From: Nigrospora sphaerica
Taxonomy: Eukaryota > Ascomycota > Sordariomycetes > Amphisphaeriales > Apiosporaceae
Direction of reading: 5' to 3'
Length of the DNA: 64,000 bases
NCBI GenBank assembly: GCA_018287875.1
Contig: JAGVVL010000008.1
Location: forward strand, 1-64,000
Below, in pieces: positions 1-14,326 of this stretch (position 1 is its first letter; each line of letters starts with the position of its first letter). Below the pieces are notes generated by a model. The model was given only the letters and a program-made list of their open reading frames with translations. It was not told the DNA's origin and made no database searches. The position numbers were made by a program, and so were the translations under genes.

Positions 1-925
1 CGAATGATGGACCAATAACGAGGACAGGCCTGGAATAGATTCGGCATTTCGATAAACACACTGCCACGCGCACAAAGGGACCATATCGGATGCTAGTCAT
101 CGATGGGCACAAGAGCCACGTTTCGGCCGAATTTCAGGCTTTAAAGAGAAGAACATCATCACGGTCTCTATGCCTCCGCACTCGTCGCATCTTCCGCCCC
201 TGACGTTGGGTGTTTTGGTCCATTGAAGCGGGCGTACGGTCGCGAGATCGAAGGGCTCATAAAATCGCACGTGAATCATATCACGAAGGCCGAGTTCCTA
301 ATCGCCTTTCAGGCGGCGTTTTCAAAGGTTTTCCACACCTAACTGTCGGCCCAAGCCGGATTCAAAGGGCCGGTTTAGTCCCTATAAACCCGGAACAGGT
401 CATATCGAAACTAGATGCCAAGTTATCGACGCCTTCGCCGACCGGGAGCCTCCCGACCGCGACCATCCCATGGGCCTCTCAGACGCCACACAACCCGACC
501 GAGGCGACTTCGCAGACTGATTATATTAAAAGTCGAGTCCGACGTCACTAGGAAGCTCTCCGACACCGATTCTATCGGCAGTTGACCAGATTGCGAAGGG
601 TACGATGGCGATAATGCACGAGAATGCCCTTTTAAGAGCCGAGGTCCGTACCCTTCGAGAGGCGAATAGCAGCCTTGCAAAACGTCGCAGAGCAAAGAAA
701 ACACGTGTAAGGCAAGGGGGTACACTTGGTATCGGCGAGGGACAAGACCTTTTAGACCAGAAGGACCTAGATAGACAGTTAGGGGACGAAACGCGTGCGA
801 GTAGTAGTCGTGCGAGGAGGGCGCAACCACGCGAAAGGCGCTGTGGCACCTGCAGAAACACCGGTCATAATGCGCGCACTTGTGAGATAGTTGTAGAGGC
901 GTCTGGAGATTCGGATTCGGATTAG
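1..925 (+). pseudogene. pogo/Fot1-type DDE transposase, C-terminal part, decayed
   Basis: The sequence enters mid-gene. In changing frames it reads through the landmarks of fungal pogo/Fot (Tc1-mariner superfamily) transposases: RMLVIDGHKSH near 87-120 with a catalytic Asp, MPPHSSHLPP near 170-200, PDVGCFGPLKRAYG near 200-242, then AGLVPINPEQVISKLD near 380-420 and SQTPHNPTEATSQ near 478-520. A basic coiled segment (LLRAEVRTLREANS) follows from 628, and the end carries a zinc knuckle RCGTCRNTGHNARTC (CX2CX4HX4C) near 838-885. At least three frame changes and stops after 333 and in the 375-385 stretch show it cannot make a full transposase. The last ORF piece (605-925) is intact. Family assignment rests on remembered motif order; no search was run. 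Confidence 0.85.
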
Positions 926-2600
<1,675 letters not shown>

Positions 2601-2603
2601 ATG

Positions 2604-3964
2604 ATGAGCAGCACCGCCGAATGCCAACCCAATGAGCACACCATGGACGATGCAAACTCAGGACGCCGCCGTATCTTCCCGCTCTTCGGGTGTGCTCAGT
2701 GGGAAGCATCTATGCTACGACCGGCGCCGACATTGGAAAACGAAGACAAGCCCAGGGCAAGCGAGAGCTGCTTGCCGCGTGCCGGTGTACATCTTGGCCC
2801 CCCTCGCCACGGCGTCACACGGGATTCCTTCGACTCACCCTTGCCCGTCGTCGTAAAGGGCCGTCTCATCAGTGCGCCATTGGGAGACAGAGGGTCCAAT
2901 GCCGTGCCTGAGGCCGAAGATTCCCGGCAGCGGATTTCCACCGACCTCATCACACCCCCCACCTTGTCGGAAAACCATCTACTCCCACCTACACTCAACT
3001 ACACTTTACGCGACAGAAAGCTACGCATAGCTTTCTTCTGGTGCTTCATCCTGTTCGACTGTGCCATCGTGCCCACTGGGCTTTACTTCATACTGTGGTA
3101 TGATGCCGGGCCGGGAAGCGAGGAAAGCAACCCGTTGGACGCCAACACAGTTCTCAGTATCGTCACGGCGACGATAGGAGGCACCGCCATCCTCGAGTAC
3201 GTCCTCAGGATGTGGAAGCTCTTCAAGAAAAGCAGCAATTATCGGGTAGGTTGACGATGGTCCTCCGGCTGGGCCGAGACACAGCCACTGACATATCTGA
3301 ACAGGTTATTGGGGCGCAGAGCCGATGGGTCTTCGATTGGTTCCACTGGTGGTTTGGGCTGTGTTTGATCATAATCATCGTCGAACTTATCACGTGAGCG
3401 TCACCCTCCCCGCGGTCCAACTTAACGCCTGATGACAAGACTCATACGGTTCAGCGGCACGGCATGGAAAGAGCCCGACCGGCGGCTTCTTGCCCTGCCG
3501 TTATCGTCGGTAGCGGCCGTGTTTGGTGTGGTGCTCCTGGCCACGGATATCTTGCATTTCTTCTCCGTACGGGCACCTCTACGCATATCGTCCGTCGCTG
3601 CTGGCGCGCCAGTGCCCCCTGGCATCTACCCAATTATTGAGGACATCTGTGCGGTGAGCGGGAACGGCACAACCGAGTTCCGCGTAGCACTGGACCGGCG
3701 ATATAGGGCAAGTCCGACGTTCCGGACTATGATACGACAGATGAGTGTGTTTTGGGCCCTGGGGGCTCTGGCTAGCGCGGGGGTACCGCGTATGTGGTCT
3801 TCGACTTCGACGACGTTGATGTAGCCTTCGCGTTCGGCTGGACGGTGCCGTTTGTCTGGGCGGGGGTTTGGTTTCTCATCACGATTCCCTGGGTCCAGCG
3901 TTTGTTGAAAAAGGAGCAGCGGCTGTGGGCGACTGAAATGGTGGAGCTGAACGCGGTGGCATAA
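2604..3964 (+). CDS. fungal multi-pass integral membrane protein (conserved hypothetical)
   Basis: Exons 2604-3245, 3305-3393 and 3455-3964; introns of 59 and 61 bp have GT...AG ends and join in frame. The first 130 residues are polar and low in complexity. Then come hydrophobic segments: around IAFFWCFILFDCAIVPTGLY, NTVLSIVTATIGGTAILEY, WFHWWFGLCLIIIIVELI, LALPLSSVAAVFGVVLLA, a segment near FWALGALASAG, and FGWTVPFVWAGVWFLI, giving about six to seven spans, and a charged tail ending MVELNAVA. The layout matches a family of uncharacterised fungal plasma-membrane proteins; I know no function. One base appears missing near 3776-3785 (a G run), because the reading frame of the last membrane span is +1 to the one before it. 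Adding that base gives 414 codons. An ATG at 2601 precedes the chosen ATG by one codon. Confidence 0.72.
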
Positions 3965-4616
3965 TGGTCACATCGGCCGCAGACGAGGATAGGAATGCTG
4001 CCAGGATCGACTGCCTGTGCCTCGAGATGATGCCCACTCCAAATTGGTCAATCTTCCGTCCACCAGCATACTTGGGCTCCAGTATCAGTGTGGGACTCGG
4101 CCGACGTGACACGTCAGGCATCTACATACATAATTAAGTACTTTGCTTAAGTATGTAGTTTCCAATCTGCTACCAATCAGGCGGCCAACAGCACCGGCTT
4201 GCAGATCTGGCACGCTAGCCCATCCCATTCCAACGGGGTACATGGGTGGGTTGCCAACCAACCAGAACGACCCCTGACCGCCGGGCGCCCCCCCGAGTAA
4301 GCCTGAGCCAATCCGATGGCACTACCGGCGCCCCATTGGGAATTCGAGACCGGTGTGCCGCGACCGGCCCCCGCGGCTGTCCGAACCCCAGCCAAGCCGC
4401 TGGGTAAGGTACCCTATTGGGGCTGCGGACAGCAAGTGGCAGCGCCACCACGCTTGGCTATCGCCCGACCCGGTGCCTAGAAACGCAAACCTCGTCCGCG
4501 GATGGCCGTAGACGGCCGCTCCCTTCACGCAAGCCCTTCAAAAGCCCCAAATGAGACTGCTGAGGCGACGTCGCAAGGACACTGGATCATTCTCCAGTCC
4601 GCCACATTCCTGCACC
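3965..4616. other. intergenic region upstream of the CYP505 gene
   Basis: GC-rich in its second half and without a supported gene. It should hold the terminator of the membrane protein gene and the promoter of the P450. A near-palindromic AT stretch (TAATTAAGTACTTTGCTTAAG, about 4131-4151) lies just after the upstream gene. No TATA box is convincing. Confidence 0.5.
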
Positions 4617-7600
4617 ATGTCGCCCGAGAAGCAGAAGAAGGCTGCGGCCGTCGAGGGCCTGCAGCGCATCCCTCAACCACCAACCGTCCCCATCGTGGGC
4701 AACCTTCCCAGCCTGGACGTGAACGACCCCTCGACCTCCTTTGCGAAGTTGGCCGACCAGTATGGTCCCATATACAAGCTTTCCATTATGGGGCTGGACA
4801 TGGTCATGCTGTCGAGCTGGAAGCTCGTTGACGAAGCATGCGACGACAAGAGATTTCAAAAGTCCCTGCAGGGCGACCTCGAGGTACGCGGACCCTCCCG
4901 GGGCCCTGTGCATGATTCGGCCCCGTGCCCGCTAACTCTGGGGCGCGCAGGAACTACGGAACGTCGTGCACGATGGTCTTTTCACGGTACGTCTATCCTC
5001 GGGGAAAGCCAAGTGGACCGCCATCGTCGACTGACACGCACGCCGCAGGCCCGGGGAGAGGAGGAAGAGAACTGGGGCGTCGCGCACCGCATCCTCGTGT
5101 CCGCCTTCGGACCGCTGGCCATCCGTGGCATGTTCGACGAGATGCACGAGGTCGTCAGCCAGCTGGTGCTCAAATGGGCGCGCCAGGGCGCGTCGGCGCG
5201 CATCGACGTCGGCGAGGACTTCACCAGACTCACCCTTGACACCGTGGCTCTGACCTCCATGGGGTTCCGCTTCAATTCGTACTACCGGTCCGATTTGCAC
5301 CCCTTCATCAAAGCCATGTACGACGTCCTCGAAGAGGCCGGCAAGAGGGGCATGCGCTTTCTGCCCTCCGTCTTCTACCGGCCCGAAGACAAACTGTACA
5401 AGAAAAACATCCAGTTCCTGCGCCAAACAGCCCGCCAGGTCATCGACGAGCGCAAGGCGCAGCCCGACAACTTCAGAGGTCGCAAAGACCTCTTGACCGC
5501 CATGCTACAGACTCAGGACATCAGGACTGGCCGCAAAATGACGGAAGAGAGCGTCGTCGACAATCTGATCACCTTTCTGGTAGCCGGACATGAAACAACG
5601 GCGGGGACGCTCCAGTTCACCATGTACAACCTTCTGAAGCATCCCGCCAAGTACAAAAAGCTGCAGGAAGAAATCGACTCGTTCGTCGGCACGGGGCCAA
5701 TCGCTCTGGCCCACGTGTCCAAGCTCAAGTACCTGGATGCGGTGAGTGGCACTTTCCCGTCCCCTGGGTGTCCTTGCTGATGGCCTTCTTCCAGTGCATC
5801 CGGGAAACTCTCAGGCTGAGCGCGCCAATTTGGGCCATAGGCAGGGAAGGCCAGCAGGATGAAGTACTTGACGGAAAGTACCGCGTCAAAAAAGGCGAAC
5901 AGCTTGTGTGCCTGCTTTCCAAGTCTCAGAAGGACCCCAAGGTCTGGGGGCCCGACGCGGAAGAGTTCGTCCCCGAGAGGATGCTTGACGGCGTCTTCGA
6001 ACGCACCCAGGAGCAATTTCCCCACAGCTGGAGCCCATTTGGAACCGGCATGAGGTCCTGCATCGGGCGCGCGTTTGCGTGGCAGGAGATGCTGCTGACC
6101 TACGCCGCGCTGTTGCAGAGCTTCAACTTCGTCATGGACGACCCGGCGTACCAGCTCCAGATCCAGAATTCGCTCACCATACGGCCGAAGGGCTCTACAT
6201 TCGCGCCATCCCCGCGGCGGGCTGACCCCTCTGCAGCTCGAGGCCCGCCTGGTTGGCGCCCTCGGGGAAGGCAAGACGACTATGCAGACGACAGATCCAG
6301 CCAAGGCAGCCCCCAAGCGCGGAAACCCGGATCCGGGCCAGAGGATGGCCATCTACTACGGCTCCAACTCGGGCACGTGCGAGTTCATGGCGCGGAGGCT
6401 GGGCTCAGACGCTGCCGACCGTGGCTTTGTTGCTTCGGTGGAGCCCCTGGACATCGCCACACGAGCCGTTCCCAAGGAGTCCCCGTGGTCATTGTGGCAG
6501 CATCATATGAGGGCCAGCCGCCCGAGAACGCCTCGAGCTTCGTCGAATGGTTGGCCTCTTTGAACAAGGACGAGCTGGAGGGTGTGACCTATGCGGTTTG
6601 GGGATGTGGTAAGTTCGAGACTCCAGTCGCCGTCCAAAGAGTTTCCCTTACAGTTAGTTACCAGGGCACAGCGATTGGGCCAAAACCTACCAGCGCGTCC
6701 CCGGCTTGTGAACGAGCGCATGGCCGCCCTCGGTGGACAGCGACTCGCCCCCGTGGGCGAGACAGACGCCAAAGTGCGCGATATGTTCTCCGATTTCGAG
6801 TCCTGGCAAGATGAGACGCTTTGGCCGGCTATCCAAAAGAAACTCAACATGCGTGTCAGCCAGGATGACACCGCGACTCGCCTCCATGTCTCCTTCTCCA
6901 CGCCACGGACTTCGATCCTGCGACACGACGTACGAGAGGGCCTGGTATTTGGCGCTAGGACTTTGACCCCGGGCGGCGCCGGCGAGGAAAAGCGACACCT
7001 AGAGATCCAGCTGCCGACCGGGCGGACATACAGAGCCGGCGACTATCTGGCCGTTCTGCCGCACAACCCCAAAGCCACGGTTGCCCGGGCGATGCGCCGT
7101 CTGGGTGTCGCTTGGGACGTGCATGTATCCATCGAGGCCGCAGGGACGACGACACTCCCCACGAACGCGAGCTTGCCCGTGGCCGATCTGCTGAGTTCGT
7201 ACGTGGAGCTAGGCCAAGTAGCCACGAGAAAAGTAAGCGGCGCCATTCGGACTCGATGGACCCTCCCATGCTGATTATGACTGCAGGACGTATCAACATT
7301 CAGCAAACTGGCCGACGACGCGGCGCTGAAGGCTAAGCTGGAATACATGGCCTCCGAGGGCTTCGAAGAGGTACGAAAGAAGCATCTATCCGTCCTGCAT
7401 ATCTTGGAGGCCTTTCCCACACTCGCGGTCCCCTTCCACGTCTTCCTGTCGCTGTTGCCACCCATGCGCGTGCGCCAATAGTAGGTGTCTCCCTTTTCCG
7501 CGTGTGCCATGCCACAGGATACCCGTGCTGACTCGCCTTCAGCTCCATCTCGTCTTCGCCATTGGTCAATCCCGGCCTGGCCTCCTTGACATACAGCGTT

Positions 7601-8216
7601 GTCGATAGACCTGCCAAGTCCGGCACCGGCCGCCATGTCGGCGTCGCGTCGTCCTACCTCGCGTCTCTGCAAGAGGGGACAAGGTCCAGGTCGCGATCCG
7701 CAGCGCCACCAAGGGATTCCAACTGCCGCCCGAGCCGCACACGACCCCCATCATCTGCGTCGGTGCCGGCACCGGCCTGGCGCCCTTCCGCGCCTTCGTC
7801 CAGGAGCGAGCGATCCTCCGGGAAAGCGGCCAGACCCTGGCGCCAGCCGCCCTTTTCTACGGCTGCCGCGACCCCGCCGCTGACGACCTGTACCGCGAAG
7901 ACCTCGACGGCTGGGAGGCGGCGGGCGTCGTGACCGTGTTCCGCGCCTACAGCCACCAGTCCGCGCTGTCCGAGGGTGCCGCTACGTCCAGGAGCGCCTC
8001 TGGAGCGAGCGCGCGCTGGTCAGCAACCTGTGGAGCATGGACGCGCGCGTCTACGTCTGCGGCGCCAGTCACGTCGCTGAGGGGGTCAAGGAGACCCTTG
8101 TGCGGATTCTGCAAAGCGACAACGAGAAGCGCTCGAACCCCATGTCCTTCGAGGATTGTCTGGACTGGTTCGAGGAGCACCAAGCGGAGCGGTTCGTTCG
8201 GGACGTCTTTGACTAA
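4617..8216 (+). CDS. bifunctional cytochrome P450 / NADPH-P450 reductase, CYP505 (P450foxy-like)
   Basis: Self-sufficient monooxygenase: a heme P450 domain fused to FMN and FAD/NADPH reductase domains. CYP505 members hydroxylate fatty acids near the omega end, or serve in secondary metabolism. Exons: 4617-4883, 4951-4986, 5049-5741, 5795-6608, 6665-7232, 7287-7480, 7543-8216, all with GT...AG introns of 53-67 bp. Visible motifs: I-helix AGHETTAG near 5583, K-helix ETLR near 5805, heme ligand loop FGTGMRSCIG near 6040-6070, FMN-domain start MAIYYGSNSGTCEFMARR near 6345, FAD-domain segment RTYRAGDYLAVLPHNP near 7024, NADPH segment ICVGAGTGLAPFRAF near 7756, C-terminus VRDVFD. Six one-base losses (near 6195, 6220, 6483, 6700, 7676, 7970) break the frame. 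Exons plus six bases equal 3252 nt, or 1083 residues, close to the family's usual length. The product of the sequence as written would be truncated. Confidence 0.9.
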
Positions 8217-9083
8217 AACACAGGCCGGAGCCGCATGGGTGACCAGCGTCAGGGCAGATTGTGGGGGGGGCAGCGGCATTCTGGGTATCTTGTTTCATTG
8301 GGTATGCGATCGTGATAGTCTTTCCTTTCTCAATTATACTTAGAATAGAGTCATCTCGGTTGATCACGCGTGTTCTTGATTCACTCACTCGTCAAAATGC
8401 AGAATTCAGAGTCCATATGAACAGTTTACTCGTACCCAGAGGCCCAGGGCCCTAATAAGTTTTATATTTGCGGAAACTTCTTAGAGCGCAGACCCTGGCC
8501 ACGCAATATGGAGTCTTTCCAGTTGTAAACATGACTGTGTCGGCCTTTGCCCTCCACGTCCAAGAGCAGCATTGCACTCAAGTGATAGCCAAACCTCGGC
8601 CACTTCCCGGTATTCTCATGCTTCCTACCGCGCGGTGGAGGAAGGAGTATGAGTCTCTCATAGAAACGTGCTGCAAAACACGGCAAACTGGCAGATTTGG
8701 CTCCGCTGAAACTCGCAACGTCCTGATGGCAACTTGAATTATCATCCACACCCGAGAAAGTATTCTTTGCTGATTTCATCTGTGATATCTTGGGACGGCA
8801 TGAAGGGCCGCCTGGCCTGCGCTGACGCTGCTGCTCCTGACGTAAGCGGCTTTAGGGCGCGGGCGCTCGCTCGCTCGCTCGTCCGCGGATCCCGTAACAC
8901 CAATTGGTCTTATTGGCTGATTTTGTGGCGCCCACCCCGGCCCTCCACGGCCCCCGGACGCATCCCGCGGCTTTGCAAGAGCGCATGGGAAGTGTTGTTA
9001 TATCACCACCACGCCGTGTCAAAACCAAGATCACGATATGCATCTGATAACCCCATGTCCCCCACCTCTCACTATTGTCCACT
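8217..9083. other. intergenic region between CYP505 and the PDR transporter
   Basis: No gene supported; the small open frames here look random. It holds a GCTCGCTCGCTCGCTCG run near 8864-8880. Both neighbours are on the + strand, so it should contain a terminator and then the transporter promoter. Confidence 0.5.
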
Positions 9084-12000
9084 ATGTCTCTTGATTCAGG
9101 AGAGCCATCCATGCACGCCAAACCTTCGATGGACGAGCGTCGCCTATCCGGCGACTTGGAGTTGATTGTGAGGGACCTGGCGTTGAGAGCCACAGCTACC
9201 TGTCCGTCGCCGTCGCTGGAGGGGCAATGGCACGAGGTCCTCTACCCCCAGTCCGGCAGTGCTTTGGATCCGCAGTCGCCGATCTTTGACGGCCGCCTGT
9301 GGGTCAAGACCTTCTTCGACCTCTACAACTGCACTCTGCCAGCGCAGCCTCGAAGCCCAGGCGTGGCCTTCCGCGACTTGACGGTGCATGGTGACACGTC
9401 GGGAGCCCAGCACCAGACCACGGCCGGAAACGTGATTCTAGGCGCCACCGAGTTCGTCGCGAGACGGCTCGGCGGCGTCCGGCAGCGCAAAGAAGTCACC
9501 ATCTTGCGCGACTTGGAGGGCATCCTCGATGCCGGCCAGCTTCTACTCGTGCTTGGCCCCCGGGCGCGGGTTGTTCGACGCTGCTGAAAACCATCGCAGG
9601 CGAGACGGCGGGGCTGCGCGTGAGCCCCGAGACAGAGTGGAATTACCGAGGTGGGCATGGGAACCCAGCGAGCGCCCAAGACGCGCTGCCGGAGCCGAGT
9701 AGGGTACTGACAAATTTGGGCTGCGACAGGTATCGACACCAACCTTGTGCGCTCGCTTTCGGGGCGACGTTCTCTATAACGGCGAAAACGACACGAACCT
9801 GCCTCATCTCACCGTCGGAGAAACGCTACGCTTCGCGGCCTCGACGCGGCCGGTGCTGAAGGTGCCCTCCGGGTTCTCGCCCGCCCGCGTCACCGACATG
9901 CTCTGCGACGTCGTCACGTCTGTCTTCGGCATCTCCCACACGGTCCACACCCGAGTCGGCGACGAGTTCGTGCGCGGTGTCAGTGGCGGCGAGAGGAAGC
10001 GGGTCAGCATTGCCGAGTCGGCCCTCACGGGCGCCCTGCTGCAGTGTTGGGACAACTCGACGCGCGGTCTCGACAGTGCCAACGCCGTCCGCTTCTGCCA
10101 GAGCCTCCGCGACCAGGCCGACATTCTGAACATCTCAGCCGCCGTGGCCATTTATCAAGCACCGCAGAGTGCCTATGAGGTACTTCCTTTCTCCTCGGTT
10201 CCGCTGCGCCGTGTTTCACTGACCTTGCAATGGGCAGATGTTCGACCGCGTTACCTTGCTATACAAGGGGCGACAGATCTTTTTGGGAAGGCCGATGAGG
10301 CCGCGGGCTACTTTGAGAACTTGGGCTTCCAACGTGAGGGCACCCGTGCCTTTTCGGACCTAGAGCACCCAGCAGACTGACCGTACGTTCAGGCCCCGAG
10401 AGACAGACGACGCCGGATTTTCTCACCTCCATGGCCAGTCCCAGCGAGCGTCTGGTGCGACCGGGGTTTGAGAACAAGGTCCCGAAAACACCCGAAGAAT
10501 TTGCAGAGCGATGGAGAAATAGTAAAGAACGCCGGGCCTTGCTCTCCGAGATACTGGAGTACGAGGAAAAGCACCCGCGCGACCAGAGGTACCTCGAGTA
10601 CAAGCAGTCCCGCCGCGCCGACCAGCAGGAGCACGCGCGTTCCGGCTCTGCCTATCTCATCTCCTACGCGGCGCAGGTCAAGCTCAACATCTGGCGTGCC
10701 TACCGCCGGCTCGTGTCAGACCCGTCCTTCACCGTCGCATCCTTGCTGTACAACCTGGTCATGGCGCTCATGCTGGGTAGCATGTTCTTCAACATGAAGG
10801 CTGATTCGTCCACCTTTTACTACCGAGGCGGGGTCATCTTCTTCTCGCTTCTTTTCAATGCCTTCGCGAGCCAGCTGGAGGTACAACACGCGGCCCACGC
10901 CCCTGCCGAGTCCATCTTACTAACAAGACACCCCTTTCAGGTACTGACAGTTTACGCGGAGCGCCCTGTCATCGAGAAGCACCACAGATATGCCCTCTAC
11001 CGACAGTCGACGCAGGCCGTGGCCAGCTACCTGATGGACCTGCCCTACAAGACGGCCAACATGCTTACATTCAACCTTACAGTCTACTTCATGACCAACC
11101 TGCGACGGGACGCGGGTAGCTTTTTTCTTCTGCCTGACAAGCTACCTTACCACGCTGGTCATGTCGTGCCTCTTCCGTACTCTGGCCTACCTGACGCGCA
11201 CCCTGCGCAGGCCATGGTACCGAGCTCGCTGTTGAGTCTCGGGCTCATGATCTACACAGGCTTCTGCATCCCGCCCTCGTACCTGCCCGACTGGTCGCAC
11301 TGGATGATGTACATCAATCCGCTCTCGTACGCCTTTGAGGCGCTCATGGCGAACGAGTTCCATGGTCGCAACTTCCCTTGCTCCAATCTTGTGCCGCGGG
11401 GCCCCGGATACGAGAACTTGCCGCCGGAATCGGTCATCTGCTCGTCTGTCGGCGCGCAATCCGGCCAATCGTTCGTGAACGGCGATCGCTACATCGGGCA
11501 GTCCTTCGGCTACCTCCAGGAGCACAAGTGGAGGTGAGTGGAATGCTTGTGGCACCCGGCGCCGGATATCACACGACTGACAAGAAGCAGAAACATCGGC
11601 ATCATGTGCGCCTTCCTTGTCGGTCTTTTCGTTGCATACGTTGCCGCTGCCGAGACTGCGAAACCTGCCCGAGGCAAGGGAGAATTCCTGGTCTTTCGGC
11701 GCGGCCAGCACCCCGCAAAGGCGTTCGTCGTGGCAAACGACGACGTTGAGTCTCAACGCGAACTGGTGTCAATGGGGCCAACTACCGCCGCGACGGTAAA
11801 GGGGCCTGGAGGCGGACCAGAAGAGCGCCCCATCTTCCACTGGAATGATGTTTGCTATGATGTGGATATCAGGGAAAGCCCGTCGCATCTTGTCGCAAGT
11901 CGACGGTTGGGTCCAACCGGGCAAATCGACCGCACTGATGGTACAACTTTCCGAGCGGTGATTTCTTCTCTCCCGGCAGTTTGGAGCTAAAAGCCTGGGC

Positions 12001-13874
12001 AGGGTACGTCGGGGCTGGCAAAACGACCTTGCTCGATGCCTTGGCGGGCCGGCTCACGACCGGCGTCGTCCAGGGCGAGACGCTCATCAACGGCCGATCG
12101 ACCGATGCCTCTTTCCAACACCGCGTCGGGTACGTGAAGCAACAAGACGTGCACCTCGAAACCATGACGGTGCGCGAGGCCCTCGAGTTCAGCGCCCTGC
12201 TGCGCCAGCCGGCGAGCGTTTCGCGGGCCGAAAAGTTGAAGCACGTCGACCGCATCGTGGCTATGCTCGAGATGGACGAATTTGCCGGGGCTGTCATCGG
12301 TGAGCCGGGCCAAGGCCTCAACGTCGAGCAGCGGAAGCGCCTCACTATAGGCGTCGAGCTGGCGGCCCGGCCGGAGCTGCTCATCTTCCTCGACGAGCCG
12401 ACGTCGGGCCTCGACTCGCAGACCTCGTGGGCCATCTGCGACCTGATCGAGCGGCTCACTCGCAGCGGGCAGGCCGTCTTGTGCACCATACACCAGCCTT
12501 CGGCTATGCTGTTCCAGAGATTCGACCGGCTGCTTCTTCTGGCCCCCGGTGGCAAGACCGTGTACTTCGGTGGTAATTCTCCCCTCAGACGGCTTTTCCA
12601 AGGCCAGTAGGTCTTCTGACGTTCGATGGCTGACCCATGTTGACTCAGAGCTCGGCGAGAGCTGCTCACCCTTATCCGCTACCTGGAGCGCAATGGAGCC
12701 CCGCCGTGTCCTCCCGAGGCCAACCCGGCGGAATGGATGCTGGATGCCATTCGGCCCCTTTGGACGGGTCGGAAGGCGTCGACTGGCACCGAGTCTGGCG
12801 TGATTCACCCGAGTACCAAGCGGTTCAAGAAGAGATGGCACGCCTGCACGGTCTCTCCACCCAAAGCATCCAAGACGCCTCGTCCAACGAAGAGTTCGCG
12901 GCCGATTCGTGGACCCAGTTCGCGCATGTGCTTCACCGTACCTTCAAACACTTCTGGCGCTCCCCAACTTACATCTGGTCCAAGTTCAGCCTGATCGGCC
13001 TCTCGTGTCTCTACCTAGGTTTCAGCTTCGGGGCCGACCTGACTCTCCAAGGCATGCAGAACCAGCTATATGCCATCTACCTCTTCTTCATCCTCTTCAG
13101 CTCCCTCAACGAGCAGATCATGCCCATGCTCGTGCCGCAGAGGGCTCTGTACGAGGTGCGGGAGCGGCCCTCCAAGATGTACGGCTGGTCCACGTTGCTG
13201 CTTTCCAACATCTTCGTGGAGATGGTGTGGAACGTGGCCGCCGCTACGGTCGCTTACGCCTGCTGGTATTACCCGGTGGGCTTTTCAGGCCTCGCCGGCG
13301 GTCACAGCCACGACGACGCATCACTGCGCGGCTTCCTCGTCTTCCTCTTCATATGCATGTTCCTTCTCTTCACCTGCACCTTTTCGCACATGGCCATCGC
13401 CTGGATGGAGACGGCTGAGACGGCGGCGGTGTTGACCAGCCTTCTGTACATCTTTTGTCTTTCCTTCTCGGGCGTGGGCGTCGCCCCGCCGACTTGCCCA
13501 GCTTCTGGACCTTCATGTATCACGTCTCGCCTGTGACCTACATGATCAGCGGGGCCATGTCGTCGGCCATGACGGGCTACGACGTGGCGTGCTCCGTCAG
13601 CGAGACCCTGCGTGTGACGGCACCGGCCAACGCTACCTGCGGCAGCTTCGCTGCCTTCCAGGCCACCTCGGGTGGCACGGTGATGAACCCGGATGCAACA
13701 GGTAGCTGCGGATTCTGTCCCTTGGCCACCAGCGACGACTTCTTGGCGCGCTTCGGCATTTACTATACGGACCGATGGAGGAACTTCGGCCTGCTCTGGG
13801 TATACATTGTGGTGAACATAGCACTGGCGTTGTCGTTGTACTGGGTATTCAGGGTCCCCAAGGAAAGGGCCTAA
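9084..13874 (+). CDS. full-size PDR/ABCG transporter
   Basis: Plasma-membrane efflux pump of the fungal pleiotropic drug resistance type, laid out NBD1-TMD1-NBD2-TMD2. Exons: 9084-9650, 9730-10179, 10238-10333, 10393-10880, 10941-11533, 11591-11940, 12003-12572, 12649-13874. NBD1 has the Cys-type Walker A ([12 protein letters not shown] once one C is added in the run at about 9556), signature [13 protein letters not shown] and the PDR-specific [14 protein letters not shown]2 has a Lys-type Walker [13 protein letters not shown], signature [15 protein letters not shown] and [14 protein letters not shown]. Membrane segments follow each NBD. Frame breaks: missing bases near 9556, 9755, 11208, 11868, 12013, 12665, 12751 and 13485, and one apparent extra T near 11117. 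Exons plus the net seven bases give 4347 nt (1448 residues), as expected for PDR pumps. Adjacent to CYP505 on the same strand, which suggests a shared detoxification or metabolite role. Confidence 0.9.
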
Positions 13875-13988
13875 AGCGGGTTGCATAGAAGGCTCAGCGC
13901 CGTGGCAGTCAGCATACTGCCCCCGATCCGAAAAGCAGAGTTCTCCTGTGGTACGGGTTAGGCCTCAGATAGAAAAGAATTGATATTT

Positions 13989-14178
13989 TGTCGCGAGACG
14001 AGCCTATTGTCACTAACAAGCCTACCAGGTCACGTGACTTTATGTAAGCTCAAGAGCCTAGCCTGTCAGGCAGGCTACGGAACTACTATATCTACGTCTG
14101 GATCCTCAGATAGTTTTCCTTTGTTTTTCCTAATAGAACAACTAGAATCTCGTTCCTCACGTCCCCTGAAGTGCGACA
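13989..14178 (+). repeat. 5' LTR of the copia element
   Basis: 190 bp, TG...CA ends. Contains CAGGTCACGTGAC and TATATCTAC, shared in part with the two solo LTRs in this window, so all belong to related copia families. Confidence 0.92.
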
Positions 14179-14191
14179 GTTATGAGCCCGG
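14179..14191 (+). promoter_or_regulatory. primer binding site complementary to the anticodon arm of initiator Met tRNA
   Basis: GTTATGAGCCCGG follows the LTR directly. Its first 11 bases are the complement of GGGCTCATAAC, the anticodon stem-loop (anticodon CAT) of eukaryotic initiator tRNA. Drosophila copia is known to prime from such an internally cleaved tRNA half. The match to this species' tRNA is inferred, since the tRNA gene is not in the window. Confidence 0.7.
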
Positions 14192-14326
14192 ACTTTACTT
14201 GCGTCTCTCAACGCACTTAAAACGCTGCACAAGTCTCAGGATCGTGAGGACTCTTCAAACCCCATTTCCATCCATCCATCCATTTACTCGCAGCTGAGAC
14301 CAGCCTCACTGCGAACCCTGTTCAAC

